From NCBI GenBank assembly GCA_037482215.1, contig CP148074.1, positions 992,001 through 1,056,000 on the forward strand: a DNA stretch of 64,000 nucleotides, written 5' to 3'. The number at the start of each line of letters is the position of its first letter. The first letter of the stretch is position 1. Below the pieces are notes generated by a model that saw nothing but the letters and a program-made list of their open reading frames with translations, was not told the DNA's origin and ran no database searches. The translations under genes and the position numbers were made by a program. This document shows positions 55,801 through 64,000 of the stretch, piece by piece. The stretch comes from Pseudomonas mendocina. Lineage in GTDB: Bacteria; Pseudomonadota; Gammaproteobacteria; Pseudomonadales; Pseudomonadaceae.

Positions 55801-56818
55801 TAAAGGCCGTAAGGTGCATCAGCTGGCCCGCGTTAAAGGTGACCAAATCAAGAACGGCACCTTCGTTGTGCCGACCCTGATCGAGCTGGATAGCTTCGAT
55901 GAGCTGGAGCGTGAAGTCTTCGGTCCGGTGCTGCACGTGGTTCGCTATAACCGCGCTGATCTGGACGGCCTGCTCAAGCAAATCAACGACAGCGGTTATG
56001 GCCTGACCCTTGGCGTGCACACCCGCATCGACGAGACCATCGCCCAGGTGGTGGACACCGCCAAAGTCGGCAACCTGTACGTTAACCGCAACATCGTTGG
56101 TGCTGTGGTGGGTGTACAACCGTTTGGTGGTGAAGGCCTGTCGGGTACGGGTCCTAAAGCCGGTGGCCCGCTGTACATGTACCGTCTGTTGTCGACCCGT
56201 CCGCAAGACGCAGCCAGCAAACAAATCACTCAAGGCAGCAATGTTGAGCGTGAACGTCCGCAGGCCCACGGTGAAGTAATCCAGGCATTGCTGAGCTGGA
56301 GCGAGCAACACGAGCCTGCATTGACCGCGACGCTTAAGCAGTTTGATGAGCTGGCCCTGAGCGGTGTAGTCCAGGAACTGCAAGGCCCGACCGGTGAGCG
56401 CAATACCTACAGCCTGATGCCGCGTGAGCGCGTATTGGGCTTGGCCGATGAGCGCAGCGATCTGCTGGTGCAATTGGCGGCTGCGTTGGCTGTGGGTTGT
56501 GAAGTGGTCTGGCAGGAGTCGACTGTCACCCGTGAGCTGTACGCAAAACTGCCGAAACCCGTGCAGGATCGGATCACCCTGGTCAGCCAGTGGGCCGATA
56601 CTGAGGTGGCGTTTGAAGCGGTGCTGCACCACGGTGATTCCGACCAGCTGCGTGAGGTCTGCCAACTGGCGGCCAAGCGTCCAGGCGCAATCATTGCAGT
56701 GCATGGTCTGAACAAGGGTGAAACGGATATTCCGCTGGAGCGTCTGCTGATTGAGCACGCACTGAGTGTAAACACCGCAGCCGCTGGTGGTAACGCCAGC
56801 CTGATGACCATCGGTTAA
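52874..56818 (+). CDS. putA: PutA, trifunctional proline utilisation enzyme and repressor
   Basis: The 1314-aa protein has an N-terminal ribbon-helix-helix (TTLGVKLDEATRERLKLAAQ, residues 2-45) for DNA binding. The proline dehydrogenase barrel follows (about 230-560; MIRLVKGAYWDSEIKRA), using FAD, and then the P5C dehydrogenase (about 620-1110) with catalytic Cys916 (DSAGQRCSAL) and NAD site FTGSTEVAGII. The C-terminal domain caps the channel. It turns proline into glutamate at the membrane. The ATG at 52874 begins at the RHH; an upstream in-frame codon lies inside the operators. No putP is adjacent. Confidence 0.96.
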   Translation: MATTTLGVKLDEATRERLKLAAQSIDRTPHWLIKQAIFTYLEQLESGLTPAEMTGLAAAAGEEPLEALSEQGLQVFLDFAESILPQSVLRAAITSAYRRPEPEALAMLLEQARLPQETAEAANKMALGIAEKLRNQKSAGGRQGLVQGLLQEFSLSSQEGVALMCLAEALLRIPDKATRDALIRDKISNGNWGQHLGNSPSMFVNAASWGLLITGKLVSTHNESGMMTSLNRIIGKGGEPLIRKGVDMAMRLMGEQFVTGETIAEALANATTLESKGFRYSYDMLGEAALTEEDAQKYLASYEQAIHAIGKASHGRGIYEGPGISIKLSALHPRYSRAQYDRVMDELYPILLKLTQLAKQYDIGINIDAEEADRLEISLDLLERLCFAPELAGWNGIGFVIQAYQKRCPYVIDYVIDLAKRSRHRLMIRLVKGAYWDSEIKRAQVEGLEGYPVYTRKPYTDVSYIACARKLLAVPEAIYPQFATHNAHSLSAIYQIAGQNYYPGQYEFQCLHGMGEPLYEQVVGKVADGKFNRPCRIYAPVGSHETLLAYLVRRLLENGANTSFVNRIADQSISLKDLVEDPVVQVEQMAAQEGQVGLPHPRIPLPRELYGDARVNSEGIDLSNEHRLGSLSSALLSSANQVYKAGPMLGCDVSEPGEALPVRNPADHRDIVGYVHEATAKDVENAVLCSVSSGQIWQSTLPAERAAVLERAADLMEAEMQQLMGVLVREAGKTFANAIAEVREAVDFLRYYAAQARNHFSNDTHRPLGPVVCISPWNFPLAIFSGQIAAALAAGNTVLAKPAEQTPLIAAQAIRIMLEAGVPAGAVQLLPGNGETVGAGLTGNERVRGVMFTGSTEVAGIIQRGLAGRLDAQGRTLPLIAETGGLNAMIVDSSALTEQVVVDVVASAFDSAGQRCSALRVLCVQDDVADRVITMLKGAMAEYTLGNPERLNTDIGPVIDEEAKGNIDRHIEKMRAKGRKVHQLARVKGDQIKNGTFVVPTLIELDSFDELEREVFGPVLHVVRYNRADLDGLLKQINDSGYGLTLGVHTRIDETIAQVVDTAKVGNLYVNRNIVGAVVGVQPFGGEGLSGTGPKAGGPLYMYRLLSTRPQDAASKQITQGSNVERERPQAHGEVIQALLSWSEQHEPALTATLKQFDELALSGVVQELQGPTGERNTYSLMPRERVLGLADERSDLLVQLAAALAVGCEVVWQESTVTRELYAKLPKPVQDRITLVSQWADTEVAFEAVLHHGDSDQLREVCQLAAKRPGAIIAVHGLNKGETDIPLERLLIEHALSVNTAAAGGNASLMTIG

Positions 56819-57148
56819 GGGCTTTTGTCTCGGTGCTGTCACAGGTTTTTGTTAAACTTGTGGCAGCGCTGAAAGGTCTACGACAGGCATGTGGTCCATG
56901 CTGTAACACGCAGTCTGAATACCTGCTACTGGCTTACCGCCACCCCCTGATCTGTTCTGCTGAACAGGTCTGCATGCCGTAATGCAGTATGGGTTACCCG
57001 CCCGCCACGTCATGCTTTTCTATCTGCGCATTTTTAATGCAACGCACTGGCTTACCTGCCGCTGCCGGAACGGAGCTACCCGCTCCGTTCCATTCGCGGT
57101 GCCAGCCTTTCGCAGGCCGACAGGGCGTCGACCTGTGTCACCTCAGGC
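56819..57148. other. Gap between putA and ssuF without a gene
   Basis: A 330-bp gap between convergent genes. The only structure is CTGTTC-TGCT-GAACAG at 56952-56967, a 6-bp stem without T run. No frame with a ribosome site is seen. Confidence 0.5.
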
Positions 57149-57364
57149 TTACAGCTTGGCAATTGAAACCTCAGTGGATTTCACGAAGGCAATCACTTCG
57201 CTACCCACCGCCAGTTCCAGCTCGCGCACGGAGCGAGTGGTGATGACTGAGGTTACGATGCCTGAGGCAGTTTGTACGTCGATTTCAGAGAGCACGTCGC
57301 CCAGCACGATGTCTTTGATGGTGCCTTTGAACTGGTTACGTACGTTGATGGCTTTAATGGTCAT
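57149..57364 (-). CDS. ssuF: SsuF, molybdopterin-binding (TOBE/Mop) protein
   Basis: The 71-aa protein is a single Mop domain: MTIKAINVRNQFKGTIKDI, then VTSVITTRSVRELELAVGSEV. Such proteins bind molybdate or tungstate as oligomers. In pseudomonads ssuF ends the sulfonate operon and is needed for growth on some aromatic sulfonates. It is 49 bp downstream of ssuB on the same strand. The ATG at 57364 gives the family start MTIKAI. Confidence 0.92.
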   Translation of the reverse strand: MTIKAINVRNQFKGTIKDIVLGDVLSEIDVQTASGIVTSVITTRSVRELELAVGSEVIAFVKSTEVSIAKL

Positions 57365-57413
57365 GGTGTAACTCCTTTCAATTTTCAGTGGGTGTGCAGC
57401 GGTTGCTGCCGGG

Positions 57414-58214
57414 TTAAAGCGCCCAACGCAGTTGCGTGGGCAAAGGTGAAGTGGGTTCAGGTTCTGGCGGCAATTCAGGCAGGGACAGAACACGGTTCAG
57501 TACTTGTTCTTCGTAAGCGGCCAGGCGTGCTGATGCACGTTGCCGTGGTCGCGGCAGGGCAACTTCAAGATCCAGTCTGATTTCGCCGTCTTCGATCAGG
57601 ATGACCCGGTCAGCGACGGCAACGGCTTCGCTCACGTCGTGGGTGACCAGCAGCACGGTAAAACCATGCTGTTGCCACAGCCGTTCGATCAGTTGCTGCA
57701 TTTCGATGCGGGTCAGGGCATCCAGCGCCCCTAGCGGCTCATCAAGCAGCAGCAGGCGCGGTTTATGGATCAGGGCGCGGGCCAAGGCCACACGCTGCTT
57801 TTGCCCGCCGGAAAGCGAGGCTGGCCATTCATTGGCGCGGTCTGCCAAGCCAACTGCTGCCAGGGCTTCTTCAGCCTGTGGTCGCCAGTTGCCTTTAAGG
57901 CCCAGGCCGACGTTGTCGATCACCCGTTTCCACGGCAGCAGACGCGAGTCTTGGAACATCAGGCGAATGTCATCGCGCGATGCTGCCAGTGGCGCGGGGC
58001 CTGCCAGTAGCTCGCCTCGAGTGGGCTCATCCAGGCCAGCCAGCAGGCGCAGCAGGGTGCTCTTACCGCAACCGCTGCGCCCGACCACGGCAACGAATTG
58101 CCCGGCTGGAATGTGCAGCTCGATGTTCTTCAGCACTTCACGCTCGCCAAAGGCTTTATGGATGCCGTTGATCGCCAGCGGAATGCCTTGTTTTAAAGTG
58201 AGCAGGGCGGTCAT
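57414..58214 (-). CDS. ssuB: SsuB, sulfonate ABC transporter ATPase
   Basis: The 266-aa ATPase has Walker [20 protein letters not shown]-loop FQDSRLLPW, signature LSGGQKQR, Walker [13 protein letters not shown] and the His switch VTHDVSEA. It powers sulfonate import through SsuC. The start at 58214 overlaps the ssuC stop (ATGA); a longer frame upstream is rejected. Acts at the inner membrane. Confidence 0.95.
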   Translation of the reverse strand: MTALLTLKQGIPLAINGIHKAFGEREVLKNIELHIPAGQFVAVVGRSGCGKSTLLRLLAGLDEPTRGELLAGPAPLAASRDDIRLMFQDSRLLPWKRVIDNVGLGLKGNWRPQAEEALAAVGLADRANEWPASLSGGQKQRVALARALIHKPRLLLLDEPLGALDALTRIEMQQLIERLWQQHGFTVLLVTHDVSEAVAVADRVILIEDGEIRLDLEVALPRPRQRASARLAAYEEQVLNRVLSLPELPPEPEPTSPLPTQLRWAL

Positions 58215-59005
58215 TGCTGTTTCCCCTTCACTTGATAAGCCGGGTGCCAGCGCAGCCATACGCGCTCCAGACCACGGGCGGCAACATCAGCCAGTTTGCC
58301 GAGTACGGCGTATAGCAGAATGGCCAACACCACCACATCGGTTTGCAGGAACTCACGGGCGTTCATCGCTAGGTAACCGATACCGGAGCTGGCCGAGATG
58401 GTTTCCGCCACGATCAGGGTCAGCCACATAAAGCCGAGGGCGAAACGCACGCCCACCAGAATCGAAGGCAGGGCGCCGGGCAGAATCACCTGGCTGAACA
58501 GGCTGAAGCCGGACAGTCCATAGCTGCGGGCCATTTCCACCAGCGCCGGGTCGACGTTGCGGATACCGTGATAGGTGTTCAGGTAGATCGGGAACAGGGT
58601 GCCGAGGGCAACCAGGAAAATCTTGGCGCTCTCATCAATGCCGAACCACAGGATCACTAGCGGAATCAGGGCCAGATGGGGCACGTTACGGATCATTTGC
58701 ACTGAACTGTCGAGCAGGCGTTCGCCCCAGGTCGACAGGCCGGTGATAAAGCCCAGCAGCAAGCCAATGCCACCGCCGATGACAAAACCGACGCCCGCAC
58801 GCCAGCCGCTGATGGCCAGGTGAGTCCAGATTTCGCCGCTGCTGATGAGATTCCAGCCCGCGCTGATCACCGCGCTGGGCGCAGGAAGAATACGGGTGGA
58901 CAACAGTCCGCTGGCCACTGACAGCTGCCATGCTGCCAACAGCACCACGGGCAATGCCCACGGTGCCAGGCGCAGGGCCACTGAATGAAGGGTTGAATTG
59001 CTCAT
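58211..59005 (-). CDS. ssuC: SsuC, sulfonate ABC transporter permease
   Basis: The 264-aa inner-membrane protein has about six helices ([34 protein letters not shown]) and the EAA coupling loop ([28 protein letters not shown]). It forms the channel with SsuB, fed by SsuA. It follows ssuD by 22 bp. Confidence 0.95.
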   Translation of the reverse strand: MSNSTLHSVALRLAPWALPVVLLAAWQLSVASGLLSTRILPAPSAVISAGWNLISSGEIWTHLAISGWRAGVGFVIGGGIGLLLGFITGLSTWGERLLDSSVQMIRNVPHLALIPLVILWFGIDESAKIFLVALGTLFPIYLNTYHGIRNVDPALVEMARSYGLSGFSLFSQVILPGALPSILVGVRFALGFMWLTLIVAETISASSGIGYLAMNAREFLQTDVVVLAILLYAVLGKLADVAARGLERVWLRWHPAYQVKGKQQ

Positions 59006-59027
59006 ACTGACCTCAACTCCTGACTGC

Positions 59028-60176
59028 TTAACTGGCCGAGGCGGTTTTAGGGACGATGTCGCTGGAGATCATTTCGCCGAACGGGCTGACGTAGCCGATG
59101 TTCTGCGGCAGCTCCGGGCGATTTACATCCAGGTGGGGGAACAGCAGTTCAGCCACCCGGTAGGACTCCTCCAGATGCGGATAGCCGGAGAAGATGAAGG
59201 TGTCGATGCCCAGATCGGCATATTCCTTCACCCGCGCCGCGACAGTCGGGCCATCGCCTACCAGCGCCGTACCGGCACCACCACGCACCAAGCCAACACC
59301 GGCCCAGAGGTTGGGGAAAACTTCCAGATTGTCTTTTTTGCCGCCGTGCAGGGCGGCCATACGCTGTTGGCCAACGGAATCAAAGCGGGCCAGGGATGCT
59401 TGGGCGCGGGCGATGGTGTCGTCATCCAGATGGCTGATCAGACGGTCGGCGGCGGCCCAGGCTTCTTCGTTGGTTTCACGCACGATGACGTGCAGGCGGA
59501 TACCGAAGCGCACTTGGCGGCCGTGTTTGGCGGCTTTTTCACGGACTTGGGCAATCTTCTCGGCCACTGCTGCTGGTGGTTCGCCCCAGGTCAGGTACAG
59601 CTCAACCTGCTCGGCAGCGAGGTCTTGTGCCGCTTCGGAGGAGCCGCCGAAATACAACGGTGGACGCGGTTGTTGCAGTGGCGGGTAGAGCAGCTTGGCG
59701 CCTTTGACCTGAATGTGTTTGCCGTCGTAATCCACGGTTTCACCTTCCAGCACTCGGCGCCAGATGCGGGTGAATTCGACAGAGGCTTCGTAACGTTCAG
59801 CGTGGGACAGGTTCAGTCCATCACCGGCCAACTCGTCTGGATCACCACCGGTGACCAGATTGAACAGGGCGCGGCCACCGGACAGACGATCCAGCGTCGC
59901 GGCCTGGCGTGCGGCGACAGTCGGCGAAATGATGCCGGGGCGCAGCGCGACCAGAAACTTCAGGCGCTGGGTTACTGGAATCAGCGAGGCGGCCACCAGC
60001 CAGGAGTCTTCGCAGGAGCGTCCAGTCGGAATCAGGACACCGCCAAAACCGAGGCGGTCGGCGGCTTGGGCAATTTGCTGCAGGTAACCGTGATCGACAG
60101 CGCGTGCGCCTTCACTGGTGCCCAGGTATTTGCCGTCACCGTGGGTGGGAAGGAACCAAAAAACATTCAAGCTCAT
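59028..60176 (-). CDS. ssuD: SsuD, FMNH2-dependent alkanesulfonate monooxygenase
   Basis: The 382-aa TIM-barrel enzyme uses FMNH2 from SsuE and oxygen to split alkanesulfonates to aldehyde and sulfite. It starts [19 protein letters not shown] as in E. coli SsuD and keeps the conserved Cys in [10 protein letters not shown] and the Arg region [11 protein letters not shown]. Length matches (381). It lies 61 bp after ssuA. Confidence 0.96.
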   Translation of the reverse strand: MSLNVFWFLPTHGDGKYLGTSEGARAVDHGYLQQIAQAADRLGFGGVLIPTGRSCEDSWLVAASLIPVTQRLKFLVALRPGIISPTVAARQAATLDRLSGGRALFNLVTGGDPDELAGDGLNLSHAERYEASVEFTRIWRRVLEGETVDYDGKHIQVKGAKLLYPPLQQPRPPLYFGGSSEAAQDLAAEQVELYLTWGEPPAAVAEKIAQVREKAAKHGRQVRFGIRLHVIVRETNEEAWAAADRLISHLDDDTIARAQASLARFDSVGQQRMAALHGGKKDNLEVFPNLWAGVGLVRGGAGTALVGDGPTVAARVKEYADLGIDTFIFSGYPHLEESYRVAELLFPHLDVNRPELPQNIGYVSPFGEMISSDIVPKTASAS

Positions 60177-60237
60177 GGAGTTGTCTCCTTAGGAAAAAGT
60201 GCTGCCTGCCGCCGTTATGTGGCGGCAGGCCAACGGC

Positions 60238-61203
60238 CTACTGCGCCTGGGCCACCTTGGCGGGCGGGGTCCAGATCACGTCTTTCACAACCAGCGGTTT
60301 CGGGATCAGCTTCAGCTGGGCGAAGGTGTCGGCGATCTTTTGCTGTGCGGCGACCACTTCTGGGGTTAGGAACTGAGCCCCATAGCCTTGGCGCTTAACC
60401 GCAACGGAGGTGATGCTCGCTGGCAGACCAAGCAGCGGGGCGACTTGGGCGGTGACGGCATCCGGGTCTTTTTTCGAGTCTTCGCCGATAGTGCGGATTT
60501 CTTCGATCAACGCGCTGACAATTTGCGGGTTCTTCTCAGCGTAAGGGCGGGTCGCCAGATAGAACTGGTGGTTATCCACAAGGCCTTCGCCGTTACGCAG
60601 GGTACGGGCTTGCAGTTGTTCTTCGGCGGCTGCCTGGAACGGGTCCCAGATCACCCAGGCGTCTACGCTGCCGCGCTCAAATGCGGCGCGGGCATCGGCC
60701 GGTGGCAGGTAAATAGGCTGGATATCGCTGTACTTCAGGCCGGCATCTTCCAGTGCACGGACCAGCAGGTAATGCACGTTAGAGCCTTTGTTAAGGGCGA
60801 CTTTTTTGCCTTTAAGGTCGGCAACAGATTTCAGTGTCGAATCCTTCGGCACCAAAATCGCTTCACTGGTCGGCGCTGGCGGCTCGTAGGCTACATAGAG
60901 CAGATCAGCACCGGCTGCCTGAGCAAATACAGGCGGCGTTTCGCCGGTCACGCCAAAATCCACCGAGCCTACGTTGAGGCCTTCCAGCAACTGAGGGCCG
61001 CCAGGGAATTCAGTCCAGGTAACGTTTACGCCTTGGTCGGCCAGGCGCTTTTCCAGGCTGCCCTTGGCTTTAAGCAGCACCAGGGTGCCGTATTTCTGAT
61101 AACCAATCCGCAGGTTCTCGGCTTGAGCCAGAGTAATAGCGCCGAAAGTGACAGCCGCGGCAAACAGGGCGGCCAGACTCCGACGCAAAGTGACAGTGCG
61201 CAT
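60238..61203 (-). CDS. ssuA: SsuA, sulfonate-binding periplasmic protein
   Basis: The 321-aa protein has a signal peptide (SLAALFAAAVTFGAITLAQA) and the SsuA/NMT1-like fold (IGYQKYGTLVLLKAKGSLEK, FGVTGETPPVFAQAAGADL, KKVALNKGSNVHYLLVRAL). It binds aliphatic sulfonates for SsuBC. It follows ssuE by 89 bp. Confidence 0.95.
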   Translation of the reverse strand: MRTVTLRRSLAALFAAAVTFGAITLAQAENLRIGYQKYGTLVLLKAKGSLEKRLADQGVNVTWTEFPGGPQLLEGLNVGSVDFGVTGETPPVFAQAAGADLLYVAYEPPAPTSEAILVPKDSTLKSVADLKGKKVALNKGSNVHYLLVRALEDAGLKYSDIQPIYLPPADARAAFERGSVDAWVIWDPFQAAAEEQLQARTLRNGEGLVDNHQFYLATRPYAEKNPQIVSALIEEIRTIGEDSKKDPDAVTAQVAPLLGLPASITSVAVKRQGYGAQFLTPEVVAAQQKIADTFAQLKLIPKPLVVKDVIWTPPAKVAQAQ

Positions 61204-61292
61204 GGCGCTCTCCTTTACGTTGAGTTTTTATGTTGGCGACCTGCTTGCCCGTTAGCGGGCGAGTAAGGTGTTTTTTTGTGTGTCGGGAAACT

Positions 61293-61886
61293 TCAAATAC
61301 TCCAACGCGAGTTGATCAACCGATCATTCAGCACGTTGGGATCAATGGTTGTCGGGCGGCGGGCTAAAGCGTGGTGAAAGTGCTGTAAGGCATCTTCCAG
61401 GCGTTGCTCCAGTACCTCTGCCAGTTGCGCCGGATTGCCGTTCTCGCCGTAAGCGATCTGGCTGTCATCGGCAAATACTGCGTGCAGCATTTCCTGTGCT
61501 TTCAGTGCGGCGAGGACTGGCTTCAATGCGTAGTCCACCGCCAGCATGTGGGCGCTGCTACCGCCTGTGGCAATCGGCAGCACCGGTTTGTGGTTCAGAG
61601 CCCGCTCGGGCAGCAGGTCGAGCAGGGTCTTCAAGGCGCCGGAAAAGGACGCCTTGTAAACCGGTGTCGCGACGATGATGCCGTCTGCGCGGGCCACATG
61701 TTCGTTCAACAGTTTTACCGCCGGGCTGTTGAAGTTGGCGAAGAGCAAATCCTCGGCCGGGAAGTCCCGTACCTGATAGCTCACCACTTCAACACCCTGT
61801 TGGTTCAACCACTGGGTTGCACGTTCAATCAGGATATTGCTGCGGGACTTCAGGCTCGGGCTGCCTCCCAGGGTTACAACCAGCAT
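61293..61886 (-). CDS. ssuE: SsuE, NAD(P)H-dependent FMN reductase
   Basis: The 197-aa flavodoxin-like reductase starts [19 protein letters not shown] (flavin phosphate loop) and contains [20 protein letters not shown] and [19 protein letters not shown], both SsuE signatures. It supplies FMNH2 to SsuD. It lies 9 bp downstream of lsfA, so both share one transcript. Confidence 0.95.
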   Translation of the reverse strand: MLVVTLGGSPSLKSRSNILIERATQWLNQQGVEVVSYQVRDFPAEDLLFANFNSPAVKLLNEHVARADGIIVATPVYKASFSGALKTLLDLLPERALNHKPVLPIATGGSSAHMLAVDYALKPVLAALKAQEMLHAVFADDSQIAYGENGNPAQLAEVLEQRLEDALQHFHHALARRPTTIDPNVLNDRLINSRWSI

Positions 61887-61895
61887 GCTGACTCC

Positions 61896-62534
61896 TTAAC
61901 GATTCGGTTGCGGGGTCAGGCGCAAGTAAGGTTTCACGGCTCGGTAACCTTTGGGGAAGCGTTGTTTGATTTCCTCTTCATCCTTGAGCGACGGCACGAT
62001 CACCACCTCATCACCATCCACCCAGTTGGCCGGAGTGGCGACCTTGTAGTTGTCGGTCAGTTGCAGGGAATCAATCACCCGCAGAATCTCGTTGAAGTTA
62101 CGGCCAGTGCTTGCCGGGTAGGTGATGGTCAGGCGCACCTTTTTGTTCGGGTCGATGATGAACAGCGAGCGAACGGTCAGGGTGTCATTGGCATTCGGGT
62201 GGATCAGGTCATACAGGTCGGAAACCTTACGGTCAGCATCCGCCAGAATCGGGAAGTTGACGCGTGTGTTCTGGGTTTCGTTGATGTCGTCGATCCACTT
62301 CAGGTGCGAATCAACCGGGTCAACTGACAGGGCGATGGCCTTCACGCCGCGCTTGGCGAATTCGTCTTTCAGCTTGGCGGTAAAGCCCAGCTCGGTGGTG
62401 CACACCGGGGTGAAGTCAGCCGGATGGGAGAACAGAATGCCCCAGCTGTTGCCCAGCCATTCGTGGAAACGGATGCGACCCTCGCTGGAGTCTTGTTCAA
62501 AGTCAGGGGCGATATCGCCAAGGCGGATAGACAT
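61896..62534 (-). CDS. lsfA: LsfA, 1-Cys peroxiredoxin of the sulfonate operon
   Basis: The 212-aa protein is a Prx6-type peroxiredoxin with peroxidatic Cys in HPADFTPVCTTELGF and the C-terminal domain of the 1-Cys class (VIVPSLKDEEEIKQRFPKG). It reduces peroxides and is induced by sulfate starvation in pseudomonads, likely to protect against flavin-derived oxidants. It is the first gene of the operon lsfA-ssuEADCBF. Confidence 0.95.
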   Translation of the reverse strand: MSIRLGDIAPDFEQDSSEGRIRFHEWLGNSWGILFSHPADFTPVCTTELGFTAKLKDEFAKRGVKAIALSVDPVDSHLKWIDDINETQNTRVNFPILADADRKVSDLYDLIHPNANDTLTVRSLFIIDPNKKVRLTITYPASTGRNFNEILRVIDSLQLTDNYKVATPANWVDGDEVVIVPSLKDEEEIKQRFPKGYRAVKPYLRLTPQPNR

Positions 62535-62783
62535 GCTCGGTCTCCTGTGAAAGCGTTAAGTGGTGTTCACTATGCGGTGGGTTTTTAGATTTTAAAAAGA
62601 ATAAATAACAATTTATTTATAACTATTAGTTTTGTTGCGGCGAGTGCGTGCCTCAACGAAACAGTCGCTTAAACGTGAGGAACAGGGCTTTAGAGGCGCG
62701 GTGGTGGACTCACAGTGGGCGATAAGCCCAGTCCGCAGGAGTGGGTAGCGAGACTCGTTTAAATAGAAATCTGCACAATAAAA
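62535..62783 (-). promoter_or_regulatory. AT-rich promoter region of lsfA-ssu with palindrome
   Basis: AATAAAT-AACA-ATTTATT (62600-62617) is a perfect 7-bp dyad inside a very AT-rich stretch about 70 bp before lsfA. Sulfate-starvation promoters are activated by CysB at AT-rich sites, so this is a candidate; I see no clear -10/-35 pair. The rest of the gap up to the porin terminator holds no gene. Confidence 0.5.
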
Positions 62784-62807
62784 AACCGGCCTGAAATCAG
62801 GCCGGTT
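62784..62807 (-). terminator. Intrinsic terminator of the OprD-type porin gene
   Basis: AACCGGCCTGA (62784-62794) pairs with TCAGGCCGGTT (62797-62807), an 11-bp perfect stem. On the minus strand a T run follows (TTTTTTATT). Located 30 bp after the porin stop. Confidence 0.93.
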
Positions 62808-62836
62808 CTGTTGCTGAGTGCTCGTTCGCGGGCGAG

Positions 62837-64000
62837 TTAGAGCAGAGGCAGGCTGTAGCTGACGATCAGGCGGTTTTCGTCCTGGTCGTTGGTGCTTGTG
62901 TTGCCGCGCAGCGAAGCATTACGCCAGGAGAAGCCCAGGCCTTTGAAGGTACCTTCTTGCAGGGTGTAGTCCAGGCGGAAGTCGCGCTCCCATTCTTTCT
63001 TGTCGCCGGTGGCAGAGTCGATGTTGTCACCGGACAGATAAGTGATGGTGGTTTTCAGGCCAGGCACACCCACTTCAGCGAAGTCATAGCTGTATTCAGC
63101 CAGCCATGTGCGCTCTCCGGCGCTGAGGAATTTACCAATCTGACGATCGGTGATCAGGTAAGCGCTTGCTCCGTCACCTTGGTTAAGGAATGGGAAGGCG
63201 CTGTCGCCGGACACTTGTTGGTAGCCAGCGCTCACTGCGTGGCCGCTCAGGCTGTAGGTGAACAGGGCGCTCCAAGTGCGGTTATCAACCTCACCTGACT
63301 TGCTGTCACCTGCGGACCAGTAACCATTACTCACGTAGCCCTCAGCACGGCCGCTGGCGCTGCCGTTTTTGCCGTCAGAGGAGCTGTTGAAGTAGCGCAG
63401 ATCGGTCTTCAGTGAGCCAGTAGGCAGTTTCCAGTTGTGGATCAGACCGAGGAAGTGCTGTTTGTAGAAGTCTTCCAGGTTGCCGTAGTAGTACTGCGCT
63501 GTCAGGTCGTCGGTGATCTTGTAATCGCCACCGGCGAAGTAGAACTTGTTGGAGTCAGCAGCGCCCTTGGCGCCACCAATGCGTAGAGATGTTTCGTCCG
63601 ATGATGCACGAGCAACGGCGTGTTCGAGCTGGCCACCGACCAGAGTCAGCCCTTCGATTTCGTTGGAGGTGATTTGACCACCTTCAAAGGTTTGCGGAGT
63701 CAGGCGGCCGTCGTTGAAGGTCACCACTGGCAGCTTGGGTTGCAGGGTGCCGATGCGGGCTTCGGTTTTGGAGAAACGTACTTTACCGGTTACGCCCAGC
63801 TTGCTGAAGTTGTCGACGGCACTACCATTGCTTTCCAGTGGGAACAATTGCCCTGGAGTACGATCGGTACCTGCCTTACCTGCACGGCCGCCCCCATCAA
63901 GACGAACACCCAACTGACCGAGCGCGTCTACACCGAAGCCCACAGTGCCTTCGGTGAAACCCGAAATATAGTTGAGTTGGAACGCTTGACCCCATTCCCG
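62837..64000 (-). CDS. OprD-family outer-membrane porin (5' end outside window)
   Basis: The frame is open to the window edge and gives 387 residues of the C-terminal and middle part. Family marks are EWGQAFQLNYISGFTEG and VGFGVDALGQLGVRLDGG near the truncated start, DNFSKLGVTGKVRFSKTEA, and barrel strands such as WLAEYSYDFAEVGVPGL, ending in LIVSYSLPLL. OprD porins take up basic amino acids or organic acids. The substrate cannot be set from this part; neighbouring sulfonate genes give a weak hint only. It has its own terminator. Confidence 0.9.
   Translation of the reverse strand, partial: REWGQAFQLNYISGFTEGTVGFGVDALGQLGVRLDGGGRAGKAGTDRTPGQLFPLESNGSAVDNFSKLGVTGKVRFSKTEARIGTLQPKLPVVTFNDGRLTPQTFEGGQITSNEIEGLTLVGGQLEHAVARASSDETSLRIGGAKGAADSNKFYFAGGDYKITDDLTAQYYYGNLEDFYKQHFLGLIHNWKLPTGSLKTDLRYFNSSSDGKNGSASGRAEGYVSNGYWSAGDSKSGEVDNRTWSALFTYSLSGHAVSAGYQQVSGDSAFPFLNQGDGASAYLITDRQIGKFLSAGERTWLAEYSYDFAEVGVPGLKTTITYLSGDNIDSATGDKKEWERDFRLDYTLQEGTFKGLGFSWRNASLRGNTSTNDQDENRLIVSYSLPLL

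Noticed and set aside
56952..56967. Small dyad after putA as a terminator
   Set aside because: Stem of 6 bp, no T run and 134 bp from the stop; too weak to claim.
58998..60398. 466-aa open frame antisense to ssuD
   Set aside because: Overlaps the certain ssuD over its whole length and lacks any domain.

Overview
The window reads as chromosomal DNA of a Pseudomonas species (Gammaproteobacteria). The evidence is a set of typical pseudomonad gene orders: bauR/bauABC for beta-alanine, lsfA-ssuEADCBF for sulfonates, copA-cueR facing copZ, a MacAB-type pump with its own outer-membrane factor, a long PutA, an OprD-family porin, and GTAG-type hairpin repeats. Most of it is gene-dense, with many 1-4 bp start/stop overlaps that mark operons. 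I saw no rRNA, tRNA, CRISPR array, transposase or prophage gene.

Layout. 0-5.3 kb: end of a membrane protein, an FAD-dependent oxidoreductase, a Gfo/Idh/MocA dehydrogenase, a histone-deacetylase-like hydrolase, TesB thioesterase and a HAD phosphatase. 5.3-8.4 kb: copper export and sensing (copA-cueR against copZ) around a perfect 24-bp inverted repeat holding two head-to-head CueR-type promoters. 8.4-14.8 kb: TetR repressor with palindromic operator, an RND efflux adaptor and pump without outer-membrane gene, and a Bcr/CflA exporter. 15.1-16.9 kb: membrane PAS/GAF sensor without output domain. 17.1-20.7 kb: a second copper cluster (two DUF2946 proteins, PCuAC chaperone, OprC-like TonB receptor). 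20.9-25.5 kb: adenine/adenosine deaminase, YigZ, RutR-like regulator and a chemoreceptor. 25.6-31 kb: beta-alanine catabolism (bauR, bauABC) and a gamma-glutamyl-GABA hydrolase.

31.1-33.4 kb is the clearest accessory island: lower GC than its flanks, a 418-aa LysM-like, glycine-zipper putative toxin, a small membrane protein overlapping it by 4 bp, a broken copy of part of the preceding hydrolase gene, and a second homologous small membrane protein. I read this as a toxin/immunity module with an extra immunity gene.

33.7-38.3 kb: MacAB-OMF efflux. 38.3-40.9 kb: endonuclease I, a lipoprotein and an orphan solute-binding protein. 41.0-44.1 kb: a tight operon of a periplasmic sulfite-oxidase-fold protein lacking the molybdenum cysteine, a membrane diguanylate cyclase, a CheY-like receiver and a CheC-type phosphatase. 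44.3-45.3 kb: YjdM and a LEA2 lipoprotein. 45.5-52.5 kb: chemosensory operon STAS-cheA-MCP-cheW-cheR-cheD-cheB with no cheY. 52.7-56.8 kb: putA with paired GTTGCA operator motifs. 57.1-62.5 kb: lsfA-ssuEADCBF read leftward. 62.8-64.0 kb: 3' part of an OprD-family porin, cut by the window end.

The strongest candidates for under-described biology are the island at 31.1-33.4 kb and the two signalling operons at 41-52.5 kb, where a chemosensory kinase system without its own CheY lies near an isolated CheY/CheC pair coupled to c-di-GMP synthesis.
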